Below the pieces are notes generated by a model, which saw only the letters and a program-made list of their open reading frames with translations, was not told where the DNA came from and did no database searches. A stretch of DNA of 64,000 nucleotides from Nocardioidaceae bacterium. GTDB taxonomy: Bacteria > Actinomycetota > Actinomycetes > Propionibacteriales > Nocardioidaceae. The stretch covers positions 62,001 to 126,000 of the forward strand of contig JAQSWV010000003.1 in the NCBI GenBank assembly GCA_029266455.1. Reading direction: 5' to 3'. This document shows, in pieces, positions 8,040-18,272 of the stretch (positions are counted from its first letter, which is position 1; each line of letters opens with the position of its first letter). The position numbers and the translations under genes are program-made.

Positions 8040-9251
8040 GTGCTGGCGCGAGCACTGCTCACCGCTGCCTGTGTCGCCGCCCTGGCAGCGGCTCCCCTGT
8101 CGTCCGCGGCTGCCGCCCCACCGGGGACACCGTCGCGCGCCGAGGTCCGCGACGCCGAGGACCGGGCCGCCGACCGTGCCGAGGAGGTCCGGGACATCCA
8201 GGCACGGCTGACGGCCGCTCAGCGGCGCCTTCGCGCTGTACAGGTGGAGTCGATGCAGGCCACCGAGGCCTACAACGGAGCGGTCTACCGGCTCCAGCGG
8301 GCGCGCACCGCCGCGCTGGCAGCCCAGCGGCGCTCCGACCGTGCCGACCGGGCGGTCGAGCGACAGCGCCGTGCCCTCGAGGGATTCGCCGTGGGAAGCG
8401 CGTCGGACGCAACCTCGGTGGCCGACCTCGCCACGCTGCTGTCGTCGGGGGGGCCGCAGGAGCTGTTGCAGGAGTACCGCGCCTGGACCGACACCACGTC
8501 CGCGCTACAGGCGGACCTCGACGGCTGGGACGCGAGTCGCGCCGTCTCGTCGGTTCTGCGGGACCAGTCGGACGCCGCCATGGCGCGCCGGGCCAAGGCC
8601 GCGGCAGCCGCCCGGGAGGCCAGGGCAGAGGCGCGCGCGGCGCTGGCGGACGCCGAGCGGGAGGAGGCGTCGATCCAGGCACGGACCGACGAGCTGGTGC
8701 GAGCACTCGCCCACGCGCAGCAGGTGTCGGTCCGGCTGGCGGAGCGGCGCCAGACCGCTTTGGCGGAGGCGGCAGCAAGGGCCGCGCAGGAGGCCGCGGA
8801 GCAGGAGGCCGCCGACAGCGATGCAGAAGCCCCGGCCGTGTCGTCCGGGGCGGCCCCGCAGCTGCCGTCCGCGGACCCGCCCGCCCCGAACGCGCGCGCC
8901 GCTGCGGCCATCGCCTTCGCCCGCAGGCAGCTCGACGAGCCATACGTGTACGGCGCGGCGGGGCCCGCCTCCTGGGACTGCTCGGGCCTCACCAGCCAGG
9001 CATGGGCCGCGGCCGGGCAGCCGCTCTCGCACTGGTCGGTCGCACAGTACGGCGAGACCACGCCGATCAAGCCGAGCCAGCTGCGGCCCGGCGACCTGGC
9101 GTTCTGGAGCCAGGGCAGCCCGCGCTCCATCTACCACGTGGCGATGTACCTCGGGGACGGCATGATCATCCATGCCCCGCGGCCGGGACGCAGCGTCGAG
9201 ACCGTGTCGATGTACTACTGGATCACGCCCGACCTGTTCGGCCGGGTGTGA
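8040..9251 (+). CDS. NlpC/P60 family peptidoglycan endopeptidase (RipA-like), secreted
   Basis: This 403-residue enzyme probably cuts peptide cross-links in peptidoglycan during cell separation or growth. A signal peptide (MLARALLTAACVAALAAAP) is followed by a long Ala/Arg/Glu-rich coiled coil from about residue 30 to 250, then a linker and the NlpC/P60 domain. Catalytic Cys is in WDCSGL (about 314), His in YHVAMYLGDG (about 366) and a further His in IIHAPRPG (about 378). GTG 8040 has GGAAGG close upstream. The coiled coil usually holds such enzymes inactive or docks them to the division machinery. It converges with ppa with only 10 bases between stops. Confidence 0.92.
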   Translation: MLARALLTAACVAALAAAPLSSAAAAPPGTPSRAEVRDAEDRAADRAEEVRDIQARLTAAQRRLRAVQVESMQATEAYNGAVYRLQRARTAALAAQRRSDRADRAVERQRRALEGFAVGSASDATSVADLATLLSSGGPQELLQEYRAWTDTTSALQADLDGWDASRAVSSVLRDQSDAAMARRAKAAAAAREARAEARAALADAEREEASIQARTDELVRALAHAQQVSVRLAERRQTALAEAAARAAQEAAEQEAADSDAEAPAVSSGAAPQLPSADPPAPNARAAAAIAFARRQLDEPYVYGAAGPASWDCSGLTSQAWAAAGQPLSHWSVAQYGETTPIKPSQLRPGDLAFWSQGSPRSIYHVAMYLGDGMIIHAPRPGRSVETVSMYYWITPDLFGRV

Positions 9252-9261
9252 CGGATCGCGG

Positions 9262-9792
9262 TCAGTCGGCGTCGCCGGGACCGGCCGGCTCGGCGTGCGC
9301 ATCGTTGCGGGGGACCTCCTCGAAGCGCTGCCGGGAGGCGACGATCTCGCGCTCGGCCTCGTCCCTCCCCACCCAGGTGGCGCCCTCGACGGACTTTCCG
9401 GGCTCCAGGTCCTTGTAGACGGTGAAGAAGTGCTGGATCTCGAGCCGCTCGAACTCCGGGAGGTGGTGGATGTCGCGCAGGTGCTCCTGACGCGGGTCGT
9501 GCGAGGGGACGCACAAGACCTTGTCGTCGCCGCCGGCCTCGTCGGTCATCCGGTACATCCCGATCGCGCGGCAGGCGATCAGGCAGCCGGGGAAGGTCGG
9601 TTCCGCCAGCAGCACGAGCGCGTCCAGGGGGTCACCGTCCTGGCCGAGGGTGTCCTCGACGAAGCCGTAGTCGGCCGGGTACTGGGTGGCAGTGAACAGC
9701 GTCCGGTCGAGCCGGATCCGCTTGGTCTCGTGGTCCACCTCGTACTTGTTGCGCTGACCCTTCGGAATCTCGACCGTCACGTCGAACTCCAC
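9262..9792 (-). CDS. ppa: Inorganic pyrophosphatase, family I
   Basis: This enzyme hydrolyses pyrophosphate and so drives biosynthetic reactions in the cytoplasm. The 176-residue protein begins [22 protein letters not shown] and carries the metal-binding signature [12 protein letters not shown] at 9792 is chosen because GGAAGGA lies 8 bases upstream and it starts the conserved region; the frame stays open to 9858. The C-terminus has a family-typical acidic tail. Its divergent neighbour is the dacB-like gene, the same arrangement as ppa beside Rv3627c in Mycobacterium. Confidence 0.95.
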   Translation of the reverse strand: MEFDVTVEIPKGQRNKYEVDHETKRIRLDRTLFTATQYPADYGFVEDTLGQDGDPLDALVLLAEPTFPGCLIACRAIGMYRMTDEAGGDDKVLCVPSHDPRQEHLRDIHHLPEFERLEIQHFFTVYKDLEPGKSVEGATWVGRDEAEREIVASRQRFEEVPRNDAHAEPAGPGDAD

Positions 9793-9890
9793 GCTGCACG
9801 TCCTTCCCGCGCCGTTCCCCCATGTCTGACCACCGTCTGGGCGGCTAGTGTCTCGCATCGGCGGGAGCGGCCCGCGACAGGAGGGCCCCG

Positions 9891-11378
9891 GTGCGGATCA
9901 GGACGCTGGTCGCCGTCATCGCGGCCGTCGCGCTGCTCGCAGCCGGGGTCGGAGCCCTGGCTCTGTACGCGGACCGGGACAACCCCTCGGCGGGGCCGGG
10001 CGAGCAGTCCGCCACCCCGCCGGCGCCGACCGTTCCCGTGCCTGCGCCGGAGGGGCTCGACCTCCCGGAGGCACGCCAGCCGCAGGCGGTGCTCGGAGAC
10101 ACCGGCGGGGTGCGGATCGCAGCCGGTGCGGTCCGCCGGCAGCTGGCCCGCCTGCTCAGGGACAAGGACCTGGGCCCCCACGTCGGCGTGCTCGTCCGCG
10201 ACCTCGACAGCGGGGATGACCTGCTCTCGGTCGGGGGAGGGAGCCGGTTCACGCCGGCCTCGACGCTGAAGCTCTTCACCGCGGCGGCGGTCCTGGCCCT
10301 GCTCGGTCCGGAGCACCGCTTCGAGACCGCGGTCGTGCTCGATCGAAGCGGCCCAGGGCCGCCGCGGGCGGTGCTGGTCGGCGGCGGCGACCCGTTGCTG
10401 GCACGCACGCAGCGCGACCCCGACCGCGCCTTCGCCCCGGACGTCTCGACCGTCGCCAGCGTGGACCGGCTGGCGCAACGGACCGCCCAGGCGCTGCGTG
10501 CGGCAGGCGTCCGTCGGGTGCAGGTCGGCTGGGACGAGTCGCTGTTCACCGGGCCGGCGGTGTCACCGCGGTGGGAGCGCTCGTACGTTCCCGACGAGGT
10601 CGTGAGCCGGATCTCGGCACTGTGGGTCAACGAGGGCCGGCTGGGGTACGGCTACTCCGCCCGCTCCGACAACCCCGCTGCAGCCGCCGCCAGGGAGTTC
10701 GCCGAGGTCCTGGAGCGGCGCGGTGTCACCGTGCGCGGCACGCCCGTGCCCACGCCTCTCGCGGACCCCGCGGCGGGCGACGAGGAGGCGGCTGACGGCG
10801 TCCTGGCGACGGCCGAGAGCGCGCCGCTGGACGAGATCGTGCAGCACGTGCTGACGGTCAGCGACAACGAGGGTGCCGAAGTGCTGCTGCGCCACGTCGG
10901 CCTGGCCAGCGACCGGGCGGGCTCGTTCCGGGGCGGCTCCGCCGGTCTGCGGGCGACGCTGACCAGGCTCGGCGTGCCCTGGCGAGGGGTGGACGTGTAC
11001 GACGGCAGCGGGCTGTCGCGGAGCAACCGGGTGACGCTGGCTGCCGAGCTCGCCGTCCTGGGGCTGGGGGCCGACCCGGACCGGCCGGACCTGCGGGGCG
11101 TGGTCGCCGGCCTCCCGGTCGCCGGGTTCAACGGCACCCTCGCGTACCGGTTCGTGGACGACGCGTCGGCCGCCGCCAAGGGGGTGGCGCGGGCCAAGAC
11201 CGGCACGCTGACCGGCGTACAGGGGCTGGCTGGTGTCGTCGTCTCCCGCGACGGCAGCCTGCTCGGGTTCGCCCTGCTGCTCGACCGGGTGCGTCCCGCG
11301 GACACCTTCGGCGCCCGGTTGACGCTCGACCGGCTCACGTCCGCGCTGGCCCGCTGCGGGTGTGCCCGCCGACGGTGA
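9891..11378 (+). CDS. dacB: D-alanyl-D-alanine carboxypeptidase/endopeptidase (class C PBP4-type, DacB)
   Basis: This low-molecular-weight penicillin-binding protein trims or opens peptidoglycan cross-links outside the membrane. The 495-residue protein has an N-terminal signal or anchor helix (residues 5-25) and a Pro/Ala linker. The SxxK motif is STLK (about 124-127), the SxN motif is SDN, and the KTG motif is KTGTLTG near the C-terminus. GTG 9891 is preceded by AGGAGGG, and TAGTGT at 9846-9851 could be its -10. It opens the conserved dacB - metalloprotease - tilS - hpt - ftsH order. Confidence 0.92.
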   Translation: MRIRTLVAVIAAVALLAAGVGALALYADRDNPSAGPGEQSATPPAPTVPVPAPEGLDLPEARQPQAVLGDTGGVRIAAGAVRRQLARLLRDKDLGPHVGVLVRDLDSGDDLLSVGGGSRFTPASTLKLFTAAAVLALLGPEHRFETAVVLDRSGPGPPRAVLVGGGDPLLARTQRDPDRAFAPDVSTVASVDRLAQRTAQALRAAGVRRVQVGWDESLFTGPAVSPRWERSYVPDEVVSRISALWVNEGRLGYGYSARSDNPAAAAAREFAEVLERRGVTVRGTPVPTPLADPAAGDEEAADGVLATAESAPLDEIVQHVLTVSDNEGAEVLLRHVGLASDRAGSFRGGSAGLRATLTRLGVPWRGVDVYDGSGLSRSNRVTLAAELAVLGLGADPDRPDLRGVVAGLPVAGFNGTLAYRFVDDASAAAKGVARAKTGTLTGVQGLAGVVVSRDGSLLGFALLLDRVRPADTFGARLTLDRLTSALARCGCARRR

Positions 11379-11438
11379 CCGCGAGGCGACACCGTCGCCG
11401 GGCACCGGCTACACGAAGCGGGCGCTGAGCGGCGCCCG

Positions 11439-11444
11439 TACGGT
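11439..11444 (+). promoter_or_regulatory. Leaderless -10 hexamer TACGGT for the metalloprotease gene
   Basis: TACGGT plus 6 bases leads to ATG 11451. This supports that start over the internal GTG at 11496. Confidence 0.5.
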
Positions 11445-11450
11445 TGCGGC

Positions 11451-12533
11451 ATGGCTCCCGGCTCCCTTCCCGCCCGCGGTCGACGACGCCGAGGCGTGAT
11501 CGACTGGAAACTGGCCGTCAGTACCGGGCAGTCCCTCGTCCGCCCGGGGCCTGCGGTGTCCGCCGACGAGGCAGCCACGGCGGTGGCGGGGCTGCGCACG
11601 GCCGCCTCCCGGTCCCGCGAGCACGTCTCCGCGTTCACCGGGCTGGACGCCGACCCGGGGCGTACCCCGGTCGTGGTCGTCGACCGGGCCCGGTGGGTGC
11701 AGGCCAGCGTGGAGGGCTTCTCGGTGCTCGCCGAGCCACTCGAGGAGCGGCTGGCGTCGATCAAGGGCGTCACCCCGTGGGCACGGGCCGTCGGCTCCAG
11801 GGTGACCGGGCTCGAGGTGGGGGGCCTGCTGGCGTTCCTCGCGCACAAGGTGCTCGGGCAGTTCGACCCCTTCGCCGGCGACGGGTCGGGCCGGCTGCTG
11901 CTGGTGGCGCCCAACATCGTCCAGGCGGAGCGGGAGCTCGACGCCGACCCGCCGGACTTCCGGATGTGGGTGTGCCTGCACGAGGAGACGCACCGGCTGC
12001 AGTTCGGGGGGGTGCCCTGGCTCGGCGACCACCTGCGCGGGCAGGTCTCCCGGCTGGCCGAGTCCACCGAGGTCGAGCTGACCGACGTCCCGCACCTGAT
12101 CGACCAGGCGCTCACGCTGCTCGGCCGGATCCTGCGCGGTGACAGCGAGGCCTCGCTGCTCGACCTGGTGCAGTCGCCGGACCAGAAGGCTGTCGTCGAC
12201 GACATCACCGCGATGATGTCCCTGCTCGAGGGCCATGCCGACGTCGTCATGGACGGTGTGGGCCCTGAGGTCGTTCCCAGCGTGGAGCGGCTGCGCGAGC
12301 GCTTCACCCAGCGGCGCAAGGGCAGCGGCGGTGTGGACCGGATCGCGAGGCGGCTGCTCGGCCTCGACCTCAAGATGAAGCAGTACCGCGACGGTGCGGA
12401 GTTCGTCCGGGGTGTCGTCGACCGGGTCGGCCACGACGGTTTCGCAGCGGTATGGGAGCGGCCCGACAACCTCCCCAGGCCGGACGAGATCGCCGCCCCC
12501 GGCCGCTGGTGCGACCGGGTGGTGGCCGCCTGA
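11451..12533 (+). CDS. Zinc-dependent metalloprotease-like protein (actinobacterial, Rv3626c-like)
   Basis: This 360-residue protein belongs to an actinobacterial family annotated as zinc-dependent metalloprotease or F420-biosynthesis-associated hydrolase. Its true substrate is unknown. The zinc motif HEETH lies in [14 protein letters not shown] near residue 180, and a later [20 protein letters not shown] supplies a likely third ligand. Family members usually start with the [10 protein letters not shown] region, which here begins at GTG 11496. The longer start at ATG 11451 fits the leaderless hexamer. tilS starts 11 bases downstream. Confidence 0.85.
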   Translation: MAPGSLPARGRRRRGVIDWKLAVSTGQSLVRPGPAVSADEAATAVAGLRTAASRSREHVSAFTGLDADPGRTPVVVVDRARWVQASVEGFSVLAEPLEERLASIKGVTPWARAVGSRVTGLEVGGLLAFLAHKVLGQFDPFAGDGSGRLLLVAPNIVQAERELDADPPDFRMWVCLHEETHRLQFGGVPWLGDHLRGQVSRLAESTEVELTDVPHLIDQALTLLGRILRGDSEASLLDLVQSPDQKAVVDDITAMMSLLEGHADVVMDGVGPEVVPSVERLRERFTQRRKGSGGVDRIARRLLGLDLKMKQYRDGAEFVRGVVDRVGHDGFAAVWERPDNLPRPDEIAAPGRWCDRVVAA

Positions 12534-12544
12534 GGCAGGCAGCC

Positions 12545-13567
12545 GTGGGCGGCCGTCTCGACCCAGCGGTCGCGCGGATCCGCGCGGAGGTGCGCGCGGC
12601 ACTGTCCGACCTGACCGACGCGTCCCCGGGCGGTCTCGTCCTGGTCGGCTTCTCCGGCGGCGCCGACTCGCTGGCGCTGCTGGCGGCCACCTGCTTCGAG
12701 GCGCCGAAGATGGGTCTGAGTGCCGGCGCCGTGGTCGTCGACCATGGTCTGCAGCCGGGGTCGGCCGACGTCGCCGCCCGCGCGGCGGCGCAGGCCGCCA
12801 CCCTCGGGGCCGCGCCGGTGCGGGTCGAGCGCGTCGACGTGGGCTCGCGCGGCGGGCCGGAGGCGGCGGCGCGGACCGCGCGTCACGCCGCCGTCAGCCG
12901 GGTCGCCGACGAGCTGGGTGCGGTCTGCGTGCTGCTCGCCCACACCCGCGACGACCAGGCCGAGACGGTGCTGCTGGGGCTGGCCCGGGGCTCGGGTGCA
13001 CGATCGCTCGCCGGTATGCGACCGGTCACCGGCCGGGTCCGCCGGCCGCTGCTGGCCGTTCCCCGGGCCGACACCCGGGCAGCGTGTGCCGCCGACCAGC
13101 TCACCTGGTGGGACGACCCGCACAACCGGGATCACGCCCACGCCCGGGCCCGGGTACGTCACCGCGTGCTGCCTGCGCTGGAGCAGGAGCTCGGGCCAGG
13201 CATCCGGGACGCACTCGCCCGGTCCGCCGAGCTGCTGCGCGCCGACGCCGACGCCCTGGACGAGCTCGGCGCGGCCCTGCTGACGGCGGCCACGGCGGGC
13301 GGGCCCGGCCGGCCCGACGAGCCGGGTGTCCACCTCGCGGTCGACGTGCTGGCCGCGGCGCCTGCCGCGCTGCGACACCGGGCCCTGCGTTCCGCGGCGG
13401 TCGCGGCCGGCTGTCCGGCCGGGGATCTTGCTGCCGTGCACGTTGCCGCGGTCGACCGGCTGGTGACCGGCTGGCACGGCCAACGCGGCGTCGACCTGCC
13501 CGGCAAGGTGATCGCGTCCCGCTCGCGCGGCTGGCTGCGACTCGCGGCGCGCCCTGTGACAGGGTGA
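12545..13567 (+). CDS. tilS: tRNA(Ile)-lysidine synthase
   Basis: TilS attaches lysine to C34 of the AUA-reading isoleucine tRNA, changing both its codon and its amino-acid identity. The PP-loop ATPase motif [12 protein letters not shown] lies near residue 36, followed by [14 protein letters not shown] and [22 protein letters not shown]. The 340-residue length fits the short actinobacterial form, which lacks the long C-terminal domain of E. coli TilS. GTG 12545 is preceded by GAGGCAGG. It sits 11 bases after the metalloprotease gene and 4 bases before hpt, so the three genes are probably cotranscribed. Confidence 0.93.
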   Translation: MGGRLDPAVARIRAEVRAALSDLTDASPGGLVLVGFSGGADSLALLAATCFEAPKMGLSAGAVVVDHGLQPGSADVAARAAAQAATLGAAPVRVERVDVGSRGGPEAAARTARHAAVSRVADELGAVCVLLAHTRDDQAETVLLGLARGSGARSLAGMRPVTGRVRRPLLAVPRADTRAACAADQLTWWDDPHNRDHAHARARVRHRVLPALEQELGPGIRDALARSAELLRADADALDELGAALLTAATAGGPGRPDEPGVHLAVDVLAAAPAALRHRALRSAAVAAGCPAGDLAAVHVAAVDRLVTGWHGQRGVDLPGKVIASRSRGWLRLAARPVTG

Positions 13568-13571
13568 CCGC

Positions 13572-14123
13572 GTGGACGACCAGCAGGTGGCCGGTGACCT
13601 GAGCCGGGTGCTGGTCACCGAGGACCAGATCCAGTCCCGCCTCGAGGAGCTGGCCCGCGAGATCGAGCGGGACTACGACGGCCGCGACCTGCTGCTGGTC
13701 GGGGTGCTGCGCGGTGCGGTGATGGTGATGGCCGACCTGGCGCGCAGCCTGCAGCGCCACGTCGAGATGGACTGGATGGCGGTCTCGTCCTACGGCTCGG
13801 GCACCACGTCCTCGGGGGTGGTCCGGATCCTCAAGGACCTGGACACCGACATCACCGGTCGCGACGTGCTGGTGGTGGAGGACATCCTCGACACCGGGCT
13901 GACGCTGTCGTGGCTGGTCAGCAACCTGACCTCGCGCCGACCCGCTTCCATGCGGATCTGCACGCTCCTGCGCAAGCCCGAGGCGCAGCGGATGAGCCTC
14001 GACGTCGCCTACGTCGGGTTCGACATCCCGGACGAGTTCGTGGTCGGGTACGGCCTCGACTATGCCGAGCGCTACCGGAACCTGCGGTGCATCGGCACCC
14101 TGGCGGCCCACGTCTACTCCTGA
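13572..14123 (+). CDS. hpt: Hypoxanthine phosphoribosyltransferase
   Basis: Hpt salvages hypoxanthine and guanine to IMP and GMP using PRPP. The 183-residue protein shows the PRPP-binding loop [17 protein letters not shown] near residue 97 and [11 protein letters not shown] as the flexible active-site loop. The end [16 protein letters not shown] is typical of bacterial Hpt. GTG 13572 lies 4 bases after tilS, which suggests translational coupling. The tilS-hpt-ftsH order is widely conserved in bacteria. Confidence 0.95.
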   Translation: MDDQQVAGDLSRVLVTEDQIQSRLEELAREIERDYDGRDLLLVGVLRGAVMVMADLARSLQRHVEMDWMAVSSYGSGTTSSGVVRILKDLDTDITGRDVLVVEDILDTGLTLSWLVSNLTSRRPASMRICTLLRKPEAQRMSLDVAYVGFDIPDEFVVGYGLDYAERYRNLRCIGTLAAHVYS

Positions 14124-14258
14124 GCGGCCGGGTCGGGGAACGGGGGAGCGGTCACCGCTCGTTGTCGTGCTGGATAGGCGCGCCGGAGGGCTCGGCGGGT
14201 ACCGTCGTGTCTACATCAGCTCGATTTTGCAGGAGGGACGAGGCGGGAGCCTCGCAAC

Positions 14259-16343
14259 ATGGACTTCAAGCGCATCTTTCGCGGGCCGTGGCTGTGGATC
14301 GCCCTCGGCGTGGTCGCCGTGCTCACCATCCTGCAGATCCTGTCCTCCTCCACCGGGGCGGAGGTCGAGAAGACCTCCGACGTCGTCGAGTCGATCCGCT
14401 CCGGGGACGCCAAGACGGTGCTCTTCGTCGACGGCGACCAGGAGGTTCAGGTCACCCTCGACAACGACCGGCAGATCAAGGCGCAGTACCAGCTCGACCA
14501 GGGCATCCAGATCGTCGACCTGGTCAAGCGCGGGGTCGCCGGCGGCGAGATCGACTCCTACGACGTGGAGGCTCCGCGTGAGCCCAGCCTGCTCGGCTCG
14601 ATGCTGGGCGCGATCCTGCCCTTCATCATCATCCTGCTGCTGTTCCTGTTCCTCATCAACCAGTTCCAGGGCGGCGGCGGCCGGGTCATGCAGTTCGGCA
14701 AGTCCAAGGCGCGCCTCATCACCAAGGACATGCCCAAGACGACCTTCGCCGACGTGGCCGGAGCGCAGGAGGCGGTCGAGGAGCTGGAGGAGATCAAGGA
14801 GTTCCTGGCGGAGCCGGCCAAGTTCCAGGCGGTGGGCGCCAAGATCCCCAAGGGTGTGCTGCTGTACGGCCAGCCGGGTACCGGCAAGACGCTGCTGGCA
14901 CGAGCCGTCGCCGGTGAGGCGGGCGTGCCGTTCTACTCGATCTCCGGCTCCGACTTCGTGGAGATGTTCGTCGGTGTCGGCGCCAGCCGCGTTCGCGACC
15001 TGTTCGAGCAGGCGAAGGAGAACGCGCCCGCCATCGTGTTCATCGACGAGATCGACGCCGTCGGACGACACCGTGGTGCGGGCGTCGGCGGCGGCCACGA
15101 CGAGCGGGAGCAGACGCTCAACCAGCTGCTGGTCGAGATGGACGGCTTCGACGTCCGTGGCGGCGTGATCCTGATCGCGGCCACCAACCGCCCCGACGTG
15201 CTCGACCCTGCGCTGCTGCGCCCCGGGCGCTTCGACCGGCAGATCGGCGTCGACCCGCCGGATGCCCTGGGTCGCAAGAAGATCCTCGAGGTGCACTCAC
15301 GGGGCAAGCCGATGTCGCAGGACGTCGACCTCACAGCCGTCGCCCGGCGTACGCCCGGCTTCACCGGCGCCGACCTCGCCAACGTCCTGAACGAGGCAGC
15401 CCTGCTGACCGCGCGCATGGATCTCAAGCTCATCGACGACAAGGCGCTCGACGAGGCGATCGACCGCGTCATCGCGGGTCCACAGCGGCGGACCCGGCTG
15501 ATGAGCGACCAGGAGAAGAAGATCACCGCCTATCACGAGGGCGGTCACGCGCTGGTCGCGGCTGCGCTGCCGGGCAGCGACCCGGTGCGCAAGATCACGA
15601 TCCTGCCCCGGGGGCGTGCACTCGGCTACACGATGGTGCTGCCCGACGAGGACAAGTACTCCACCACCCGCAGCGAGATGCTCGACCGGCTGGCCTACAT
15701 GCTCGGTGGGCGCGCCGCCGAGGAGCTGGTCTTCCACGACCCGACCACCGGGGCCGCCAACGACATCGAGAAGGCCACGGCACTGGCCCGCGCCATGGTG
15801 ACCCAGTACGGCATGACCGAGCGACTGGGGGCCATCAAGTTCGGCGAGGGCAACTCCGAGCCCTTCGTCGGGCGCGACATCGGACACAACCGCAACTACT
15901 CCGAGGAGATCGCGGCGATGGTGGACGACGAGGTGAAGACCCTCATCTCCGGTGCCCACCAGGAGGCCTTCGACATCCTCGTGGACAACCGTGACGTGCT
16001 CGACGACCTGGTTCTGCAGCTCTTCGAGAAGGAGACGCTCGATCAGAGCGAGGTGGCTGCGGTGTTCGCGTCGCTGCGCCGCCGTGACCGGCGCCCGTCA
16101 TGGACCGGCTCCCCGCAGCGGGTGCCCTCCGACCGACCCCCGGTGAACCCACCGGCAGGCACCAACGGCTCACGGCCCGAGGCGGACCAAGGAGGCGTCG
16201 TGCTCGCTCCCGGAGAGGGCGGTGACATCCACGGCGGCGGGGGCAGCGGGGGCTCGGTGCCGACCCCCGGCGGCGGAGAGGGCCTGGGGTCCGACGCGGT
16301 CCCGCCACCGGCGCGCCCGGACCCCGACCGCGGCGAGGCCTGA
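14259..16343 (+). CDS. ftsH: ATP-dependent zinc metalloprotease FtsH
   Basis: FtsH is a membrane-anchored AAA protease that degrades misassembled membrane proteins and some regulators. The 694-residue protein has TM1 at residues 10-28 and TM2 in [19 protein letters not shown]. The Walker A motif GQPGTGKT starts near 204, Walker B is [10 protein letters not shown], and the SRH region is present. The zinc motif HEGGH starts near residue 426. The tail from about residue 615 is a glycine/proline-rich, low-complexity extension that the catalytic core does not need. A 135-base leader region separates it from hpt, and folE follows after 4 bases. Confidence 0.96.
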   Translation: MDFKRIFRGPWLWIALGVVAVLTILQILSSSTGAEVEKTSDVVESIRSGDAKTVLFVDGDQEVQVTLDNDRQIKAQYQLDQGIQIVDLVKRGVAGGEIDSYDVEAPREPSLLGSMLGAILPFIIILLLFLFLINQFQGGGGRVMQFGKSKARLITKDMPKTTFADVAGAQEAVEELEEIKEFLAEPAKFQAVGAKIPKGVLLYGQPGTGKTLLARAVAGEAGVPFYSISGSDFVEMFVGVGASRVRDLFEQAKENAPAIVFIDEIDAVGRHRGAGVGGGHDEREQTLNQLLVEMDGFDVRGGVILIAATNRPDVLDPALLRPGRFDRQIGVDPPDALGRKKILEVHSRGKPMSQDVDLTAVARRTPGFTGADLANVLNEAALLTARMDLKLIDDKALDEAIDRVIAGPQRRTRLMSDQEKKITAYHEGGHALVAAALPGSDPVRKITILPRGRALGYTMVLPDEDKYSTTRSEMLDRLAYMLGGRAAEELVFHDPTTGAANDIEKATALARAMVTQYGMTERLGAIKFGEGNSEPFVGRDIGHNRNYSEEIAAMVDDEVKTLISGAHQEAFDILVDNRDVLDDLVLQLFEKETLDQSEVAAVFASLRRRDRRPSWTGSPQRVPSDRPPVNPPAGTNGSRPEADQGGVVLAPGEGGDIHGGGGSGGSVPTPGGGEGLGSDAVPPPARPDPDRGEA

Positions 16344-16347
16344 CTCA

Positions 16348-16959
16348 GTGACGTCGTCGATCGACCCGGTGACCCTGCCCGAGGTCTACCGGGCGCCCGA
16401 CTTCGACCACGACCGCGCGGCGGCAGCGGTGCGGGAGCTGCTGCTCGCCATGGGCGAGGACCCCGATCGCGAGGGCCTGCGCGAAACACCCCGGCGAGTG
16501 GCTCAGGCCTGGGCCGAGCTGACCGTCGGCATGCATCAGCGGGCCGAGGACGTGCTCACCACCACCTTCGACATCGGCCACGACGAGTTCGTGCTGGTCA
16601 AGGACCTCGAGCTCTGGTCGGTCTGCGAGCACCATCTGGTGCCCTTCACCGGCAAGGCACACGTGGGGTACATCCCCAACACCGCCGGCACGATCACCGG
16701 CCTGTCCAAGCTGGCCCGGCTGGTCGACGTGTTCGCGCGCCGACCGCAGGTGCAGGAGCGGCTGACCACCCAGGTGGCCGACGCCCTGAAACGCCTGCTC
16801 GAGCCCCGCGGCGTGATCGTGGTCATCGACGCCGAGCACCTGTGCATGACGATGCGCGGTGTCCGCAAGCCGGGGTCGCGCACGGTGACCAGCGCGGTCC
16901 GTGGCCAGCTCCGCGACCCGGCCACCCGCGCCGAGGCGATGAGCCTGATCCTGCGCTGA
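16348..16959 (+). CDS. folE: GTP cyclohydrolase I
   Basis: FolE converts GTP to dihydroneopterin triphosphate, the first step of folate synthesis. The 203-residue enzyme has [21 protein letters not shown] with zinc Cys and His ligands, [22 protein letters not shown], and [14 protein letters not shown] with the second zinc Cys. GTG 16348 starts 4 bases after the ftsH stop, so it is probably in the ftsH transcript. Downstream, folP has its own promoter signal behind a short GC repeat. Confidence 0.95.
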   Translation: MTSSIDPVTLPEVYRAPDFDHDRAAAAVRELLLAMGEDPDREGLRETPRRVAQAWAELTVGMHQRAEDVLTTTFDIGHDEFVLVKDLELWSVCEHHLVPFTGKAHVGYIPNTAGTITGLSKLARLVDVFARRPQVQERLTTQVADALKRLLEPRGVIVVIDAEHLCMTMRGVRKPGSRTVTSAVRGQLRDPATRAEAMSLILR

Positions 16960-16963
16960 TGCC

Positions 16964-17007
16964 GCGGTGGGCCCGCGGTGGGCCCGCGGGTGGGCCCGCG
17001 GTGGGCC
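16964..17007 (+). repeat. Four tandem 11-base repeats between folE and folP
   Basis: Units of GCGGTGGGCCC (11, 11, 12 and 10 bases) run head to tail directly after the folE stop. GGGCCC is itself palindromic, so several alternative small stems are possible. No coding function is seen. Confidence 0.85.
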
Positions 17008-17042
17008 GGCGGCGCCCCGCCGGCGCGGCCGTGCCGGCCCGA

Positions 17043-17048
17043 TAGGTT
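17043..17048 (+). promoter_or_regulatory. Leaderless -10 hexamer TAGGTT for folP
   Basis: TAGGTT plus 7 bases reaches GTG 17056. The in-frame ATG at 17050 lies only one base after the hexamer and so would not be included in the transcript. Confidence 0.55.
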
Positions 17049-17055
17049 CATGGCC

Positions 17056-17910
17056 GTGCCCCCTGGTCCGCTCCGCTCCGTCGCCGGGCTCCCGCAGCCG
17101 GGACGGTGCCTGGTCATGGGGGTGGTCAACGTCACGCCCGACTCCTTCTCCGACGGCGGGCTGTGGCTCGAACCCGACGCGGCGGTCGAGCACGGGCTCG
17201 CGATGGTGGCCGACGGCGCGGACCTGGTGGACGTCGGCGGCGAGTCGACCCGGCCCGGCGCGGAACGGCCCCCCGAGGACGAGGAGATGCGCCGTGTCCT
17301 TCCGGTCGTGACAGCGCTCGCCTCGGCGGGCGTCGTGGTCTCGGTGGACACGATGCGGGCCGGCGTCGCCCGGGCCGCCCTTGGCGCCGGCGCGGTGATG
17401 GTCAACGACGTCTCCGGCGGGATGGCCGACCCGGAGATGTTGGGTACGGTCGCGGCGGCGCGGGTGCCGTTCACCGTCATGCACTGGCGCCGGCACTCCG
17501 CGGACATGCAGACGTTCGCGCGGTACGGCGACGTGGTGACCGACGTGGTGGCGCACCTGCGCGGACGGCTCGAGGCCGCCGAGCGCGCCGGGATCGACCC
17601 GGACCGCACCGCGGTCGACCCGGGCCTCGGCTTCGCCAAGACCGCGGCCCACAACTGGCGCCTGCTGGCGCACCTGGATGCGCTGCACGCCCTCGGCCGA
17701 CCGCTGCTGCTGGGCGCCAGCCGCAAACGGTTCCTCGGGCAGCTGCTCGCGGACGAGTCGGGTGAACGTTCGGTGAACGGGCGCGACGACGCCACGGTCG
17801 CCTGCTCGGCGCTCGCCGCGGCCGGGGGTGCCTGGTGCCTGCGCGTGCACGAGGCACGCGGCACGGCGGACGCGGTGCGTGTGGTGGCAGCGTGGGAGGG
17901 GGCAGGATGA
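17056..17910 (+). CDS. folP: Dihydropteroate synthase
   Basis: FolP joins p-aminobenzoate to dihydropterin pyrophosphate and is the sulfonamide target. The 284-residue TIM barrel has MGVVNVTPDSFSDGG, DVGGESTRPGAERP, VSVDTMRAGVARAAL, VNDVSGG, DPGLGFAKT and LLLGASRKRFLGQLL, all canonical. GTG 17056 is chosen from the -10 spacing; ATG 17050 would add two residues. Its stop overlaps the folB start (ATGA), so folP, folB and folK form one translationally coupled unit. Confidence 0.94.
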   Translation: MPPGPLRSVAGLPQPGRCLVMGVVNVTPDSFSDGGLWLEPDAAVEHGLAMVADGADLVDVGGESTRPGAERPPEDEEMRRVLPVVTALASAGVVVSVDTMRAGVARAALGAGAVMVNDVSGGMADPEMLGTVAAARVPFTVMHWRRHSADMQTFARYGDVVTDVVAHLRGRLEAAERAGIDPDRTAVDPGLGFAKTAAHNWRLLAHLDALHALGRPLLLGASRKRFLGQLLADESGERSVNGRDDATVACSALAAAGGAWCLRVHEARGTADAVRVVAAWEGAG

Positions 17911-18272
17911 CCGGCGACCGCATCACCCTGACCGGCATCACCGGCTTCGGCCATCACGGCGCGCTGGCTCCGGAACGCGAGCTGGGGCAGGTCTTCGTCG
18001 CCGACGTCACGCTGTATCTCGATCTGGGACCGGCTGGGGTCGGCGACGACTTGTCGCGTACTGTCGACTATGGCCAGTTGACTCAACGCATTCACGAGGC
18101 GATAGTCCTCGAACCCGTGAACCTGATCGAGACGCTCGCCGAGCGGATCGCGACCATCTGTCTGGGGGAGCACCTCGTCGACCGGGTGACGGTCACGGTG
18201 CACAAGCCCCAGGCGCCCGTCCCGGTGACGTTCACCGACGTCGCCGTCACGATAGAGCGGAGCCGAGCGTGA
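17907..18272 (+). CDS. folB: Dihydroneopterin aldolase
   Basis: FolB cleaves dihydroneopterin to hydroxymethyl-dihydropterin and glycolaldehyde. The 121-residue protein starts MTGDRITLTGITGFGHHGALAPERELGQ, with the conserved GxHG region and acidic residues. It continues with DDLSRTVDYGQLTQ and NLIETLAERIA, and ends with VTVHKPQAPVP. ATG 17907 overlaps the folP stop by 4 bases, and its own stop overlaps the folK GTG. Confidence 0.94.
   Translation: MTGDRITLTGITGFGHHGALAPERELGQVFVADVTLYLDLGPAGVGDDLSRTVDYGQLTQRIHEAIVLEPVNLIETLAERIATICLGEHLVDRVTVTVHKPQAPVPVTFTDVAVTIERSRA

Noticed and set aside
10652-13618. 988-codon open frame on the minus strand opposite dacB, the metalloprotease gene and tilS
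   Set aside because: It is a Ser/Arg/Pro-rich antisense shadow of three recognisable genes.
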